Assembly (NCBI GenBank): GCA_013824645.1
Contig: PNOF01000022.1
Span: forward strand, 1-39,240
DNA from: Syntrophus sp. (in: bacteria)
GTDB lineage: Bacteria; Desulfobacterota; Syntrophorhabdia; Syntrophorhabdales; Syntrophorhabdaceae
Direction: 5' to 3'
Length of the DNA: 39,240 nt
The notes under the pieces are model-generated. The model did not search any database. It saw only the letters and a list, made by a program, of their open reading frames with translations, and had not been told where the DNA came from. Numbering within the stretch: the first letter of the stretch is position 1; the number at the start of each line of letters is the position of its first letter. Below are positions 23,302-31,703 of this stretch, in pieces. The position numbers were made by a program, and so were the translations under genes.

Positions 23302-23374
23302 TGCCGAGGGACGGAATTGAACCGCCGACACGGGGATTTTCAGTCCCCTGCTCTACCGACTGAGCTACCTCGGC
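23302..23374 (-). tRNA. tRNA-Phe (GAA)
   Basis: The minus strand folds into a complete cloverleaf. The 7-bp acceptor stem is GCCGAGG/CCTCGGC, the D-arm GCTCAGTCGGTAGAGC, the anticodon arm GGGGA-CTGAAAA-TCCCC with anticodon GAA, and the T-arm carries GGTTCAATTCC. The discriminator is A. The 3' CCA is not encoded (the next bases are TTT), so it must be added by nucleotidyltransferase. Confidence 0.97.
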
Positions 23375-23386
23375 ATTTGATGTTTA

Positions 23387-23416
23387 TTTAAAACATAACT
23401 GCCAACCTTATGTCAA
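23387..23416 (-). promoter_or_regulatory. Probable promoter of tRNA-Phe
   Basis: On the minus strand TTGACA (23411-23416) and TTTAAA (23387-23392) are 18 bases apart and end about 12 bases before the mature tRNA 5' end. The remainder of 23375-23718 contains a dispersed repeat (about 23429-23460) and otherwise no gene that I can support. Confidence 0.45.
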
Positions 23417-23428
23417 TATAAAACAGGC

Positions 23429-23460
23429 CATAGGTGATAGGTGATAGACAAATAAACCGA
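23429..23460. repeat. Dispersed extragenic repeat, copy 3 (inverted), with TAGGTGA heptamers
   Basis: The complement reads CGGTTTATTTGTCTATCACC, matching copy 2 at 16 of 20 positions. On the plus strand it contains two tandem TAGGTGA heptamers, close in composition to the TGAATGG units after vapC. Confidence 0.5.
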
Positions 23461-23718
23461 TGTCAATAGAGGCAGTAAAAAAAGATTGGATATATTCGCT
23501 TAACTCTCTATATATCTTATATCTTCTTGCTTACAATGAGCAGAAAAACAGCGGTAGGCAATTAAGAGGCTTGTGCAACAGGTGACCGGATCAACGAATA
23601 GTCGGGGCTCTTAAGCATTATTTAGATAACCTCATTTTATCCTATAGTCTAGAGCCAGTTGAACATGTTCTTCATAAACCCTTTGACAGAATATATTGTC
23701 ATATGTTAACACATTCTC

Positions 23719-24945
23719 ATGGCAGAAACTTTTACGAAACCATTCAAGGGAATCCTCTATAATAAAGAAAACACTGATAACATCTCTTCAATAGTGTGCC
23801 CTCCCTACGATGTTATCTCCGATAATGAAGTCTATTATAAGAAAAGCGACGTTAACGCAATCCGGTTGGAGCTTCCCAGGGCCCTTCCCACCATGGACCA
23901 ATATGCAGCAGCAAAACAGACCATGGATGATTGGCTGAAAAAGGGTATTTTATTACCCGACAAAGAAAATACAGTTTACGTCTACGAGCAGGAATTCGAA
24001 ATCGAAAACATATCCTTTTTCAGACGGGGCTTTATTGCGCTCCATAAACTTAGTCAAGAAAGGATCCTCACACACGAAGAGACGAGAAAAAAAGCAAAAG
24101 CAGATCGCGAGCAATTGATCAGTACCTTGAAAACATATACAAGCCTCATTTTCGGTCTCTATGAAGACAAAGATGAAAAGATTGAAGACATCCTTGCAGG
24201 ATCGCCAAAAGAAAAGATATACGATTTCACCGATGAACAATCTGTCCACAACAGGTTTTACAGGATGACTGATACAGCTGCAATTGCCAAACTGGTATCG
24301 ATCATGGATACAAAAAACATCTACATAGCGGACGGACACCACAGGCTTGGCGTATCATACAAACTCAATGTTCCCTATATTCCCATCTACCTAACCAACA
24401 TGTATTCACCGGGGATTGTCATACTCCCCTACCACAGGATCATCAACTTTGAAAAACCACGTCCACTCAGTGAAATAATGGGCCTCCTGAAGGATTACAC
24501 GGATATCGTGCAAATACCCTATGCAGGAAAAGATTCCGTCAAGGAAGCGCTATCGAGAATCAACGAAGGGGCAAAAACTGCCTTCGTGCTATACCCAAAA
24601 GATGATCCGCAGCATTTATACATTGTGAAGGAGAATAAACCCTTTCCCGCTTATAATGATCAGAATATCCACGAATCACTGAAAAGATTGAAAGTCAATA
24701 TCATCCATAGCGGTATCATCAAAAATCTTCTGAAGATAGAAGACGAAGAGATTTCTTTCACTCAGGACCATTACGAATCAGTCGACTCTGTCCGTAACGG
24801 CTCTTATGACCTCGCCTTCTTCCTGCCGCCCACAAGCGTCGAAGAAGTGAAGGATATCGCCGATAATAGTCTCTACATGCCCCCCAAATCAACCTTCTTT
24901 TATCCCAAGATACTCACAGGTCTCGTCTTCTACCAGTATGCATAA
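23719..24945 (+). CDS. DUF1015 family protein
   Basis: A 408-residue cytosolic protein of the DUF1015 family, widespread in anaerobes and without a firmly known function. The N-terminal signature KPFKGILYNKENTDNISSIVCPPYDVI and the central IADGHHRLGVSY motif (about residues 203-214) are characteristic; the latter resembles the core of ParB/sulfiredoxin-fold proteins. ATG 23719 lacks a clear ribosome site. It overlaps the following methyltransferase gene by eight bases, so the two are translationally coupled. In many anaerobes DUF1015 genes sit near serine/glycine metabolism genes, but no such link is visible here. Confidence 0.85.
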   Translation: MAETFTKPFKGILYNKENTDNISSIVCPPYDVISDNEVYYKKSDVNAIRLELPRALPTMDQYAAAKQTMDDWLKKGILLPDKENTVYVYEQEFEIENISFFRRGFIALHKLSQERILTHEETRKKAKADREQLISTLKTYTSLIFGLYEDKDEKIEDILAGSPKEKIYDFTDEQSVHNRFYRMTDTAAIAKLVSIMDTKNIYIADGHHRLGVSYKLNVPYIPIYLTNMYSPGIVILPYHRIINFEKPRPLSEIMGLLKDYTDIVQIPYAGKDSVKEALSRINEGAKTAFVLYPKDDPQHLYIVKENKPFPAYNDQNIHESLKRLKVNIIHSGIIKNLLKIEDEEISFTQDHYESVDSVRNGSYDLAFFLPPTSVEEVKDIADNSLYMPPKSTFFYPKILTGLVFYQYA

Positions 24946-25708
24946 CAAAATAGATTCCCTCGAGCATACCCATGGGAATCTCTGCAGTTCAGAAACCCTC
25001 GATATTCTCTGCGAGGAAAAACTGAAGTTCTTTCAGAAAAAGGACGGATACCGGTTCTCCATCGATGCCTTTCTTATTGCAAACTTTGTTGCCCTTAAGA
25101 GGGGCGAAAGGTTATTGGATATTGGCACAGGGTGTGGTATTATACCTATCTATCTTGCAAAGAGGGGATATACGAACCATATGCTCGGCATTGAGATTCA
25201 GGATGATCTTTTCCATCTGGCAATGAAAAATAAAGCATTGAATAACGTCTCCGATCATATTCAATTTCTCAAGGGAGACATCAGAAATCACGTTTCGAAA
25301 CTCAAGAAAGAACCTTTCAATGTTATCGTCTCCAACCCGCCATACACAAAAAAAAATTCCGGCAGAATAAGTCCCGGGGATTCGAGATATATCGCCCGTT
25401 ACGAATCTTTTCTTGATCTCTCTGAACTTTTATCCACCACGGCATCCCTTCTCAATAAGAAAGGTCGTTTCTGTGTTATATACCCATCGAAAAGGTTGGG
25501 GGAACTCATATATACGGCCGGATTGAATAAGCTGGAACTCAAACGGCTGCGCCTCGTCTATCCTAAAAAAAGTGAAGAGGCAAATCTTTTCCTTGCAGAA
25601 TTTCTCAAAGAAGGCGGCATCGGAGTAAAAATAGAAGAACCTCTCTACATCTATGAAAATGGTTGCAACACAGAAGAAGTAAAAAAATACTACACACTGA
25701 AGGGTTGA
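24938..25708 (+). CDS. TrmN6-like N6-adenine methyltransferase
   Basis: A 256-residue SAM-dependent methyltransferase resembling TrmN6 (YfiC), which methylates N6 of A37 in tRNA1(Val). The substrate-side motif YRFSIDAFLIANFV is at about residues 35-48, the SAM-binding LLDIGTGCGIIPIYLA at about 60-75, and the catalytic NPPY motif in VSNPPYTKK at about 136-144, which marks transfer to an exocyclic amino group. It overlaps DUF1015 upstream and is followed after two bases by the polyprenyl synthase gene. Another N6-adenine or protein glutamine target is possible. Confidence 0.82.
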   Translation: MHNKIDSLEHTHGNLCSSETLDILCEEKLKFFQKKDGYRFSIDAFLIANFVALKRGERLLDIGTGCGIIPIYLAKRGYTNHMLGIEIQDDLFHLAMKNKALNNVSDHIQFLKGDIRNHVSKLKKEPFNVIVSNPPYTKKNSGRISPGDSRYIARYESFLDLSELLSTTASLLNKKGRFCVIYPSKRLGELIYTAGLNKLELKRLRLVYPKKSEEANLFLAEFLKEGGIGVKIEEPLYIYENGCNTEEVKKYYTLKG

Positions 25709-25710
25709 TT

Positions 25711-26679
25711 ATGGAAGATTTTTTCGTACTCGTGGATAAGGATTTAAAAAAACTCGAACTTGCTATTGATAAGCTGATCACTACTAAAATAAGCTTTATT
25801 AAAGAAATCGTAAGTTACATTATAAAATCAGGCGGCAAGCGGGTAAGGCCCGTGCTCGTAACACTCTCATCAAAGCTCTGTGGGTATAAGGGAGAAAAAC
25901 ATATCCCCTTTGCCGCTATCATAGAATTTATTCATACAGCAACGTTACTTCATGATGATGTCGTTGATAACGCAAAAACAAGGAGGGGCTTCTCGACCGT
26001 CAACACCGTCTGGGGAAACGAACCCAGTGTCCTCGTAGGAGATTTTCTCTATTCCAAATCGTTTGAACTGATGTCTCAGGAAGGCAACCCTGAAATTCTT
26101 AAAACCATTTCACGGGCCACTACGTCCCTTTCAGAAGGAGAAATCCTGGAAATTATTAAGACAGCCGATATCAAAACCACAGAGGAAGAATATTTTGAAG
26201 TTATCGGCAACAAAACAGCGGTCCTTTTTTCTGCTGCATGCGAAATAGGGGCAATACTCGGTAAAGTAACAACAACGCAAAGGAATGCCCTGAAGAACTT
26301 TGGATATAAGCTCGGTATTGCATTTCAGCTCCGTGATGACATACTCGACTATACATCCTATGATGAGGTGCTTGGAAAACGTGTAGGCACCGACCTCAAA
26401 GAAAAAAAAGTGACCCTTCCGCTTATCCATGCCCTGCAATCTGCGAGCGAAAAAGAAACGAGTATTGTTGCAAAAATCCTCAAGAAGCAGATCATTTCAC
26501 AAAAAGATTTTGACAGGGTAAGTAAGTTCATCGAAACGCATGACGGGATAATCTACACATCGTCGGCGACGAAAAAGTACCTTCAGGACGCAAAAAAACA
26601 CCTCAATATTTTTCCTTCCTCCCGTTACAAGGAAGGCCTTCTGTCACTTGCAGACTATATGCTTAAAAGGGAAAAGTAA
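25711..26679 (+). CDS. Long-chain polyprenyl diphosphate synthase (IspB-like)
   Basis: A 322-residue trans-prenyltransferase. The GGKRVRP motif is at residues 41-47, the first Asp-rich motif DDVVD at about 82-86 and the second DDILD near 205. These bind the Mg-diphosphate of allylic and isopentenyl substrates. Small residues just before the first DDxxD (IHTATLLHDD) suggest a long-chain product such as the side chain of menaquinone, which would fit the quinone-linked oxidoreductase in the window; the chain length is inference. The start is ATG 25711, which gives the usual N-terminus; upstream in-frame starts fall inside the methyltransferase gene. Confidence 0.9.
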   Translation: MEDFFVLVDKDLKKLELAIDKLITTKISFIKEIVSYIIKSGGKRVRPVLVTLSSKLCGYKGEKHIPFAAIIEFIHTATLLHDDVVDNAKTRRGFSTVNTVWGNEPSVLVGDFLYSKSFELMSQEGNPEILKTISRATTSLSEGEILEIIKTADIKTTEEEYFEVIGNKTAVLFSAACEIGAILGKVTTTQRNALKNFGYKLGIAFQLRDDILDYTSYDEVLGKRVGTDLKEKKVTLPLIHALQSASEKETSIVAKILKKQIISQKDFDRVSKFIETHDGIIYTSSATKKYLQDAKKHLNIFPSSRYKEGLLSLADYMLKREK

Positions 26680-26692
26680 GAAAAAGACCTGT

Positions 26693-27922
26693 CTAAAGAA
26701 TTTCTCCTTTAGGAATGACAACAATACCGTCTTCGGACACATAGAACCGTTTCCGGTCTTTTTCAAGATCGTATCCGATTTTCATGCCATCCGGTATTCT
26801 GACACCTTTATCGATAATGGCCCTTTTCACCTTTGCCCGCATTCCTATGACAACATTATGGAAAAGGATCGACTCATCGACCTCTGCGTAACTATTGACC
26901 CGAACGCCCGGAGAAAGAATCGATTTTGTCACCCTGCCGCCGCTGATAATGACACCACTACAGATGATTGAATCTAAAGCCTTACCTGCCCTCCCCGACC
27001 CTTCATCGGCAAAAACAGTCTTGGCCGGTGGATACTGACCCTCGTATGTCCTGATCGGCCAGTTTTTGTTATACAGGTTAAAAACCGGACTTACGGAAGC
27101 AAGATCCATATTTGCCTGCCAGTAAGCATCAATCGTTCCTATGTCTCTCCAGTAGTTTGCATCTTTTCCCCCGTCCGCTGCACCGAACCTGTATACAAAG
27201 ACCCTTTGCCGGGGGTACAGCATGGGTATAATATCCTTTCCGAAATCATGGGAGTTGCTATTTTTTGCGTTCTTATTGAGGACATCGATGAGGACATTCC
27301 TGTTAAAAACATATACACCCATGGAGACAAAAGCTTTCTCTGGCTTACCGGGGATTGCATGCGGGTTTTTCGGCTTCTCCTCAAACCCGGTCACTCTCCC
27401 GTCAGCCATTGCTTCAATTACCCCGAACCGCGATGCTTCGTGAATATCTACCTCGACAGATGAAATGGTCAGGTCGGCTTTCTTGAGGTGGTGGTATCGG
27501 ATAAAATGGCTATAATCCATCTTGTATATGTGATCACCGGATAGAATCACGACATAATCGGCATCGATCTGTTCGAGGTGGTATAAATTCTGGTATACCG
27601 CATCAGCAGTTCCCCTATACCAATCCTCGCCGACCCTCATCTGCGGGGAAAGATGCGATACAAATTCACCCAGCTCAGGATTGAGGATACTCCAGGCATC
27701 CCTTGTATGCTCTATAAGTGAGTGAGACTTATACTGCGGAAGCACAAAGATTTGTCGTATTCCTGAATTAACGCAATTGCTCAAGGTAAAATCGATAACC
27801 CTGTACTTCCCACCAAAGGGAACAGCGGGTTTTGCCCTGTCTTTCGTCAATGGATGCAGGCGGACCCCGACTCCTCCGGCAAGGACAAAGGCAACAACAT
27901 TATGTATAATTCTTGGTCTCAT
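26693..27922 (-). CDS. glgC: Glucose-1-phosphate adenylyltransferase (ADP-glucose pyrophosphorylase)
   Basis: GlgC makes ADP-glucose from ATP and glucose-1-phosphate, the committed step of bacterial glycogen synthesis. The 409-residue protein has the nucleotidyltransferase N-terminal domain: AFVLAGGVGVRLHPLTKDRAKPAVPFGG near residues 11-38, SGDHIYKMDY and GFEEKPKNP. The C-terminal left-handed beta-helix follows. It lies 58 bases downstream of rsmI in the same direction and faces the polyprenyl synthase gene 13 bases away. Glycogen synthase and branching enzyme genes are not in the window, but the GH57 gene at 6.6-8.8 kb could act on the same polymer. Confidence 0.96.
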   Translation of the reverse strand: MRPRIIHNVVAFVLAGGVGVRLHPLTKDRAKPAVPFGGKYRVIDFTLSNCVNSGIRQIFVLPQYKSHSLIEHTRDAWSILNPELGEFVSHLSPQMRVGEDWYRGTADAVYQNLYHLEQIDADYVVILSGDHIYKMDYSHFIRYHHLKKADLTISSVEVDIHEASRFGVIEAMADGRVTGFEEKPKNPHAIPGKPEKAFVSMGVYVFNRNVLIDVLNKNAKNSNSHDFGKDIIPMLYPRQRVFVYRFGAADGGKDANYWRDIGTIDAYWQANMDLASVSPVFNLYNKNWPIRTYEGQYPPAKTVFADEGSGRAGKALDSIICSGVIISGGRVTKSILSPGVRVNSYAEVDESILFHNVVIGMRAKVKRAIIDKGVRIPDGMKIGYDLEKDRKRFYVSEDGIVVIPKGEIL

Positions 27923-27980
27923 AAGATTATATATACATTATCAACATATCAGTGTTAATAATCAACAGAAATTGAAGACC

Positions 27981-28673
27981 TCACAGCGTATTTTTCGATT
28001 TGCCATCAACAATAATAACAAATTCCCCCTTTATCTCTCCCTCAGGAAAAACCCTGAGCAGCTCCTCTAATTCTCCTCTCAGAACACTTTCGTAAACCTT
28101 TGTGATCTCTTTCAAGACCACTGTCTGCCTATTGCCCAATACTTCATAAATAGTTTTCAGTGTTTCCGCAACCCTTCTCGGTGACTCATAAAAGACAATC
28201 GGGTATGGCAAGGTAGAAAACTCTCTCAATATCTTCTTCTGTTTCCCTTTTTTAAGTGGTAAAAAACCAAAAAACATAAAATGGGCGGCAAAGAGACCTG
28301 AGATCGAAACAGCGCTTACTGCCGCCGAGGGGCCCGGTACGGCCTTTACTGTAACCCCCATCTCATAACATGCCCTGACGATAAAATTTCCCGGATCAGA
28401 GATGCATGGTGTACCAGCGCCGGTTATGAGGGCGCATGTCTTTCCTCTCCACAATTGTTCGGCAATACTTTTTGCCTTTCTTTCTTCGTTATAACTGTTG
28501 ATAGAGATAATTGATTTTTTTATTGCGAGATGGTTAAAAAGCTTCATTGCCCTTGCACTGCTCTCGGCAACAACAAAGTCTACCTCCCGTAAAATCTCTA
28601 TAGCCCTGAGTGTAATATCCTTGAGATTCCCTATAGGGGTGGCAACAACATATAAAATACCGTCTGAATCCAT
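27981..28673 (-). CDS. rsmI: 16S rRNA 2'-O-methyltransferase RsmI
   Basis: RsmI 2'-O-methylates C1402 of 16S rRNA in the decoding centre. The tetrapyrrole-methylase fold is clear: LYVVATPIGNLKDITLRA near the N-terminus, AESSARAMKLFNHL, ALITGAGTPCISDPG, VPGPSAAVSAVSISG and FYESPRR. The start is set at ATG 28673 with GAGGG just upstream, giving 230 residues; ATG 28715 adds 14 residues unlike the family. It is shorter than the E. coli protein, lacking most of the small C-terminal domain, as in several other bacteria. glgC follows downstream. Confidence 0.93.
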   Translation of the reverse strand: MDSDGILYVVATPIGNLKDITLRAIEILREVDFVVAESSARAMKLFNHLAIKKSIISINSYNEERKAKSIAEQLWRGKTCALITGAGTPCISDPGNFIVRACYEMGVTVKAVPGPSAAVSAVSISGLFAAHFMFFGFLPLKKGKQKKILREFSTLPYPIVFYESPRRVAETLKTIYEVLGNRQTVVLKEITKVYESVLRGELEELLRVFPEGEIKGEFVIIVDGKSKNTL

Positions 28674-28739
28674 ATCCCTCAAAGCATAATACACTGTAAA
28701 AGACTTGACAAGCACAAAAAAGTTTAAGACAATAAACCT

Positions 28740-29327
28740 ATGATGTTTAAAATCATTCTCCTTAGTATTGCTATATCACTTTTTCCGTGCATCGGGCATC
28801 CTGCTGTATATGGTTTTGTGGACGAAAACGGCACATACCATTTTACCAATATGATCCCTGTGGGCAAAAAATTTCGCATTATTATTTCAGACAGAATCAA
28901 ATCGATAGCCACAAAAAGTATCAATAACACTGATTATGACAATATGATTGCGGTGCATGCGGCCAACCACGGTATTGATCCGCAACTTATCAAGGCTGTT
29001 ATGAAAGCTGAATCCAATTTTAACCCCAGGGCCTTATCTCACAAGGGCGCTCAGGGACTTATGCAGCTCATGCCGGACACGGCAAGGCTCATGAAAGTAG
29101 AAAACCCCTTCGACCCTGACGACAATATTAAAGGCGGCGCCAGGTATCTGAAATATCTTGATGATATTTTCGGGGGCAACATTGAACTGATACTTGCAGG
29201 GTACAACGCGGGCCCGGGAAGAGTCATAGAAAATAAAATGAATGTCCCGCCTTACGAAGAAACAAAAACATATATCCAAAGAGTAAAATCCTACTACAAT
29301 AAATTAAAGAAGCCACATGATAGCTAA
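28740..29327 (+). CDS. Lytic transglycosylase with N-terminal DUF4124 domain
   Basis: A 195-residue exported murein lyase. A signal peptide (IILLSIAISLFPCIGHPA) is followed by a short DUF4124-type segment (VYGFVDENGTYHFTNMIP), then an SLT domain (about 65-185) that cleaves between MurNAc and GlcNAc with formation of 1,6-anhydroMurNAc. The catalytic Glu is in MKAESNFNPRALSHKGAQGLMQLMP, and the AGYNAGPGRV and YIQRVKSYY motifs are present. It starts at ATG 28740 or the next ATG, close to the divergent rsmI. The stop overlaps pgsA by 11 bases. Confidence 0.93.
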   Translation: MMFKIILLSIAISLFPCIGHPAVYGFVDENGTYHFTNMIPVGKKFRIIISDRIKSIATKSINNTDYDNMIAVHAANHGIDPQLIKAVMKAESNFNPRALSHKGAQGLMQLMPDTARLMKVENPFDPDDNIKGGARYLKYLDDIFGGNIELILAGYNAGPGRVIENKMNVPPYEETKTYIQRVKSYYNKLKKPHDS

Positions 29328-29895
29328 AGATGAAAAGCTGCAGATCTGGACGCTCCCGAACAGATTAAGCATTATCAGAATACTTTTTATTCCTATTATC
29401 ATTTTTTGCATGGAAAAAGGGTTTTTCTTTGCAGCCTTCTTCCTTTTTATCATTGCAGGTATTACAGATGGTCTCGATGGCTTTATTGCCAGAAAACTCA
29501 ATATGACCACGAAGCTTGGCCTCTATCTGGACCCCATTGCGGATAAGCTCCTTGTCTCATCGGTTCTGATCACCCTCACATATTTCAAACTCGTTCCTCT
29601 CTGGATTACCATCATACTCGTCTGCAGGGAATTCCTTATTAACGGCCTGAGGTCCTTTTATGCAGTGGAGGGTATTGCCGTTTATCCGTCCTTTGCCGGG
29701 AAATTGAAGACCATGCTCCAGATTGTCGGTATAGCATTCATCCTTTTTGACTCAGGAAACGACTATCTTCGCAACACACCCCTTGATAAAGTAGGACTCT
29801 ACATACTCTATGGCGCCCTCTTTTTCAGCATATTTTCAGCCTGGAATTATATCGCTGCGATCTTTAAACCACATACAAACAGTAACAAACAATAA
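29317..29895 (+). CDS. pgsA: CDP-diacylglycerol-glycerol-3-phosphate 3-phosphatidyltransferase
   Basis: PgsA makes phosphatidylglycerol phosphate from CDP-diacylglycerol, the first committed step to phosphatidylglycerol and cardiolipin. The 192-residue integral membrane protein has several helices and the CDP-alcohol phosphotransferase motif: DGLDGFIARKLNMTTKLG, with YLDPIADK completing D-G-x2-A-R-x8-G-x3-D-x3-D, near residues 50-75. ATG 29317 overlaps the transglycosylase stop. Other CDP-alcohol transferases share the motif, but the N-terminal WTLPNRLSIIRI and length fit PgsA best. Confidence 0.92.
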   Translation: MIAKDEKLQIWTLPNRLSIIRILFIPIIIFCMEKGFFFAAFFLFIIAGITDGLDGFIARKLNMTTKLGLYLDPIADKLLVSSVLITLTYFKLVPLWITIILVCREFLINGLRSFYAVEGIAVYPSFAGKLKTMLQIVGIAFILFDSGNDYLRNTPLDKVGLYILYGALFFSIFSAWNYIAAIFKPHTNSNKQ

Positions 29896-30010
29896 TCAAA
29901 TATAATCACCGGAGGAATAGAACAAAATTCTTCTGGGGAAACGAGGATCTTTTCAATATCCAGTTATGTTTATGTATTTCTTTTGGTTATTGGTACTTGG
30001 TTGTTGGCGA

Positions 30011-31114
30011 TTATTTCCGGCATATCCCGCAGTTCATGCAGGAGCTCTCTTCTCCGTCGTCACAATAGATGCCGGCTTTGCCGGAGGGGTTCTCTACATG
30101 CACCCTGCTGCCCTTATCTCTTCCTTTTACATATACATAATCGAGGGGAATTTTTCCCAATCCCCCGGTAATGTCCAGCGCATATTGGGGCATTGCAAGG
30201 CCTGAAGCATTTTCCCTCAAAGCCCTCATGATCTCAATGCCCTTCTCCAGGCGTACCTTGAAATGAGCAGCGCCTATGACTTCATCAAGTTGGAACAGAT
30301 AATACGGTTTAATGCCTGCAGCAACGAGCATGTGGAAGAGTTTTGAAAGCACATGGGGACAATCATTGATATTTCGTAAGAGCACTGTCTGACTTATGAG
30401 CATATTTCCTGTTTCACGGATTTTCCTGACCAGTTCAAGAAATTCGGGGGATATTTCTTTCGGGTGATTGATGTGAATAACGATCCATAGGGGAGCATAC
30501 TTCTTTATCTCTTTCAAATGTTCTCTTGTAAAACCTTCCGGCCATACAACAGGCATTCTTGTGCTGATCCGGATTATCCCTATTTTCGGCATACCTCTCA
30601 GTTCCGATAGAATGTAACCAAGTTCATCAGGGGCAAGCATAAAAGGATCCCCGCCGGAGAGAATAATCTCCCTTATATGGGGATCTTCTTTAATATACCG
30701 AATGGATTCCTCACGGTATATCTCGGGGTGCCAGGCTTTTCCTACAAGTCTTTTCCTGTTGCAAAATCTGCAATACATGGCACACTGAGAAGTCACCAGA
30801 AAGACACCTCTGTTCAAATGCCTTTTCAAAAGAGCTGGTGTCACAGAAACACCATTTTCACCAAGAGGGTCTTCTTCCCCATCGTTATCCATCTCTAAGG
30901 GAGACGGTACAGCCTGTTGCCGTATAGGACAGGAGGGATTGTTCCCATCCATGAGGTTAAGATAAAAGAGGGGAACCTTCATACGATGGAAGTGGACAAC
31001 CTCTTTTAATATTCTTTCTGTTTTAGAATCAAATGGAATGTGGCGCGATAATGCTTCTAATGAATGAAGAAAAAAAGGGAGGGTATTAGAAATACCCTCC
31101 TCGCTCGTCGACAA
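30011..31114 (-). CDS. kamA: Radical SAM lysine 2,3-aminomutase-family protein, start uncertain
   Basis: KamA enzymes use SAM, a [4Fe-4S] cluster and PLP to convert L-alpha-lysine to L-beta-lysine. The CxxxCxxC motif is CAMYCRFC (about residues 111-118 from this start), and the PLP Lys is in ITGGLGKIP. The Asp residues of QLDEVIGAAHF and YALDITGG correspond to the two that hold the substrate amino group in clostridial KamA, favouring lysine. The C-terminus has CMNCGIC, similar to the zinc cysteines of that enzyme. The start is unclear. The frame opens inside pal and crosses its terminator; TTG 31114 has no ribosome site, and ATG 30982 would cut conserved residues. EpmB-like activity is less likely. 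No beta-lysine acetyltransferase gene (ablB) is adjacent. Confidence 0.82.
   Translation of the reverse strand: MSTSEEGISNTLPFFLHSLEALSRHIPFDSKTERILKEVVHFHRMKVPLFYLNLMDGNNPSCPIRQQAVPSPLEMDNDGEEDPLGENGVSVTPALLKRHLNRGVFLVTSQCAMYCRFCNRKRLVGKAWHPEIYREESIRYIKEDPHIREIILSGGDPFMLAPDELGYILSELRGMPKIGIIRISTRMPVVWPEGFTREHLKEIKKYAPLWIVIHINHPKEISPEFLELVRKIRETGNMLISQTVLLRNINDCPHVLSKLFHMLVAAGIKPYYLFQLDEVIGAAHFKVRLEKGIEIMRALRENASGLAMPQYALDITGGLGKIPLDYVYVKGRDKGSRVHVENPSGKAGIYCDDGEESSCMNCGICRK
31070..31100 (-). terminator. Intrinsic terminator of pal
   Basis: On the minus strand a perfect 10-bp stem (31078-31087 with 31091-31100, GGAGGGTATT type) with a three-base loop is followed by C and seven U residues (31070-31076), 18 bases after the pal stop. 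It lies inside the longest kamA reading frame. Confidence 0.9.
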
Positions 31115-31118
31115 TTTA

Positions 31119-31634
31119 CTACGGTAGAACGAACTGGGCTCTTCTGTTCTTCGCCCATGCTGCTTCGTTGTGCCCTGGATCGAGAGGTTTTTCCTTCCCA
31201 TAGCTTACCGTATCAATAGATCTGCCATCAATACCGAGATTAACAAGGAAATTCTTTGCAGAATCTGCCCTCTTCTGGCCGAGAGCAAGGTTATACTCCA
31301 CTGTTCCTCTTTCATCACAATGCCCTTCAACTCTGACTTTTTTTCCTGCATTGGCAGCAAACCAGGCTGCATTTTCATTAAGGATAGCTGCATCATTTTT
31401 TCTAATATTATATTTATCAAAATCAAAATTAATACCTTTCAATATAACAACAGACCCTGGTGATGATCCCTGGACAACGGGGACCACAGGTTTTGCTTCA
31501 GGGGCTACGACACCCGCTGCCCCTTTAGGAGCTTCGGTCTCACCCTTCATCTGTTGCTGGAAACATCCACAACCACCCAGTGCTACGGCGATCAAGGCAA
31601 CCAATAGTATAAATCCAAATGATTTCATTTTCAT
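31119..31634 (-). CDS. pal: Peptidoglycan-associated lipoprotein Pal
   Basis: Pal is an outer-membrane lipoprotein that holds peptidoglycan through an OmpA-like domain and works with Tol proteins in envelope constriction. The 171-residue protein has a signal peptide ending in LGGC (Cys about residue 22), a Pro/Ala linker, and an OmpA_C domain: INFDFDKYNIRKNDAAIL, VRVEGHCDERGTVEYNLALG and KNRRAQFVL. ATG 31634 follows GGGGTGG; a longer frame from 31694 would cover the hairpin and is rejected. The upstream neighbour is another lipoprotein gene; tolB and tolQRA are not here. A strong terminator follows. Confidence 0.95.
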   Translation of the reverse strand: MKMKSFGFILLVALIAVALGGCGCFQQQMKGETEAPKGAAGVVAPEAKPVVPVVQGSSPGSVVILKGINFDFDKYNIRKNDAAILNENAAWFAANAGKKVRVEGHCDERGTVEYNLALGQKRADSAKNFLVNLGIDGRSIDTVSYGKEKPLDPGHNEAAWAKNRRAQFVLP

Positions 31635-31660
31635 ATTCCACCCCTTCTTTTCGTTGGTTA

Positions 31661-31690
31661 GGGTATATCCTTCGTTAAAAGGATATACCC
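31661..31690. repeat. Hairpin between the two lipoprotein genes
   Basis: GGGTATATCCTT (31661-31672) and AAGGATATACCC (31679-31690) form a perfect 12-bp stem with a six-base loop in the gap between the Ala-rich lipoprotein stop and the pal start. No U-tract follows, so it may stabilise the upstream mRNA or act as a partial attenuator. Confidence 0.65.
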
Positions 31691-31703
31691 TCATATGCGA
31701 GAA

